The notes below the pieces were generated by a model that searched no databases, was not told the DNA's origin, and saw only the letters and a list, made by a program, of their open reading frames with translations. 64,000 bases of DNA from Balneola vulgaris DSM 17893 (GTDB lineage Bacteria > Bacteroidota > Rhodothermia > Balneolales > Balneolaceae): the NCBI RefSeq assembly GCF_000375465.1, contig NZ_AQXH01000006.1, forward strand, positions 903 through 64,902, in the 5' to 3' direction. This document shows, in pieces, positions 62,921 through 64,000 of this stretch; within the stretch, counting starts at the first letter, position 1, and every line of letters starts with the position of its first letter. A program made the position numbers and the translations under genes.

Positions 62921-64000
62921 TCAAAATTTTACTTTCGCAAAATGTCGTTCCAAGATAGTAGCTATTTTTTCAATTATCACAGGAATTTGTTCGGGCGAGT
63001 TTTCTTTTCCCAATGAGATCCGAATGAACTCTCGTGCTTCATCGTCTGACCTCCCAAATGCCTTCATTGTTTGATTAGGAGCATCTTCGCCTACTTTACA
63101 GGCACTACCCGTTGAAAGGGCTAACCCCGCTTGGCTACATTCTAGCATCAAGTATTGCCCCTCAATACCACGAAAGCGCAAGCCAAGTATGTGCGGTAAT
63201 TTTTGATCATTCTTTCCTTCATCTGTGAATGAAATCCCTGCTTTTGTTAGTCCCTCCAAAAGTCGCTGTCTTAGATCCGTGTACTTGATGAACTCTTCGT
63301 TTCGTTGCCCAAACAATTGCTTTGATGCGGCCGCAAATGCCGCCACAGCAGGGACATTTTCAGTTCCCGCTCGAAGTCCTTTTTCTTGAGTGGTATTCTT
63401 TATAGATGGATTAGCAGTATGCTTTTTAGACAAGAAAAAAGCACCCACCCCTTTTGGGCCGTACACTTTATGCGACGAAACCGACAACGCATCCACCCAT
63501 TCGGCTTCAACTCCTATTTTGCAGAAGGTTTGAACACAATCAGAATGGAATAAAATGCCTTTTTCTGTCAGAAACATCCCAATTTCTTCTACATGTTGAA
63601 TCACTCCTGTTTCAGAATTAGCATGCTGTATTGATACCAAAACAGTTTGTTCGGTAATCAGTTCTTTTATCGATTCAATAGATACCAGCCCATGCTCATC
63701 AACGGCTACTTCAGAGACCTCATAGCCTTTATCTTTTAGCGAATTCACAAAGTTTCGAACCGATGAATGTTCCGTATTTGAAATTATAACATGAGGATTT
63801 TCAACCTGCACAGAACTCAATAGCGACTGAATGGCCAATTGATTGGCTTCTGTACCCGAACCTGTGAAATAGATCTCATCTGATTCACAATGCAGCAAAT
63901 TAGCAATGGTTTTACGGCTAGCATCTAAAATCTGCTTAGCTTCTGAACCGATATCATGTAAACTACTTGGGTTACCAAAATAATGTTGAGAAACGTTTAC
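62921..64000 (-). CDS. cysteine desulfurase (NifS/IscS-like), cut by right edge
   Basis: The frame continues past the right edge: before the first possible start at 63898 it reads NPSSLHDIGSEAK, the typical N-terminal block of the family, so 360 C-terminal residues are visible. This PLP enzyme takes sulfur from cysteine for Fe-S clusters and tRNA thiolation. Seen: the PLP lysine in SVSSHKVYGPKGVGAF, AGTENVPA and the sulfur-carrying Cys in LSTGSACKVG. The short loop around GSAC fits the group I IscS/NifS type. It precedes the DsbA-like gene. Confidence 0.95.
   Translation of the reverse strand, partial: VNVSQHYFGNPSSLHDIGSEAKQILDASRKTIANLLHCESDEIYFTGSGTEANQLAIQSLLSSVQVENPHVIISNTEHSSVRNFVNSLKDKGYEVSEVAVDEHGLVSIESIKELITEQTVLVSIQHANSETGVIQHVEEIGMFLTEKGILFHSDCVQTFCKIGVEAEWVDALSVSSHKVYGPKGVGAFFLSKKHTANPSIKNTTQEKGLRAGTENVPAVAAFAAASKQLFGQRNEEFIKYTDLRQRLLEGLTKAGISFTDEGKNDQKLPHILGLRFRGIEGQYLMLECSQAGLALSTGSACKVGEDAPNQTMKAFGRSDDEAREFIRISLGKENSPEQIPVIIEKIATILERHFAKVKF

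Noticed and set aside
1-64000. CRISPR arrays, insertion sequences, prophage or integron
   Set aside because: No regularly spaced repeats, transposase, integrase or phage genes were seen.

Overview
The window is ordinary chromosomal DNA of a compact, moderately AT-rich bacterium related to the Bacteroidota. The most likely lineage is Balneolota/Balneolaceae; this is inferred from gene content, not from a phylogenetic marker. The supporting evidence is a type IX secretion component (PorQ), a PorX-type REC-PglZ regulator, a secreted cargo protein with a T9SS type A tail of the NYPNPFNPST kind, LptD, an MCE lipid-transport operon, and tRNA promoters that match the Bacteroidota pattern TTTG-N21-TAnnTTTG. 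There are no rRNA genes, CRISPR arrays, insertion sequences or prophage.

Layout. 1-10.6 kb: tail of an unknown protein, recQ, a membrane protein, the carA-carB pyrimidine/arginine operon behind a leader with a strong terminator-like hairpin, a lipoprotein metalloprotease and a small beta-barrel. 10.6-20.2 kb: a penicillin-acylase-family enzyme, an amidinotransferase-fold enzyme, ddl-SBP-nadK, mdh, and a HIT-aroQ-flippase operon. 21-25.2 kb: a thioredoxin-like protein, tRNA-Lys, a FliA/WhiG-class sigma factor divergent from two small unknown proteins (one only 52 aa), and a secreted PLD-SNase-HhH fusion. 25.2-35.4 kb: ftsB-like/ROK kinase/lptD, ribD-ribE, a PpiD-like chaperone and mlaE-mlaF-mlaD. 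35.4-40.7 kb: one long operon porQ, K+ channel, aroC, TPR, LysM-RlpA and CPBP protease. 40.9-46.3 kb: an ECF sigma factor convergent with a histidine kinase, then tRNA-Leu, tig, clpP and clpX. 46.4-57.5 kb: cutA, a crotonase, nrnA-htrA-response regulator, thiN/pnuC, an HhH-porX-tsaE operon, an alpha/beta hydrolase, rluA-type and trhO genes. 57.6-64 kb: a T9SS cargo protease, an unknown protein, gamma carbonic anhydrase-hemW, a DsbA-like protein and a cysteine desulfurase cut by the right edge.

How the genes work together. Envelope biogenesis is the strongest theme: lptD, mla, ddl, ftsB, PpiD, HtrA, flippase and LysM-RlpA. A T9SS sub-theme links porQ, porX, an ECF sigma without an anti-sigma neighbour, a membrane histidine kinase and one evident cargo. 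The least explained locus is 21.77-23.24 kb: a sigma-28-class factor facing a two-gene operon of small unknown proteins, with a palindrome and direct repeats in the shared promoter region. Other points worth following are the carAB leader, a CarB that lacks its allosteric domain, and the PLD-SNase-HhH fusion with a degenerate SNase site.
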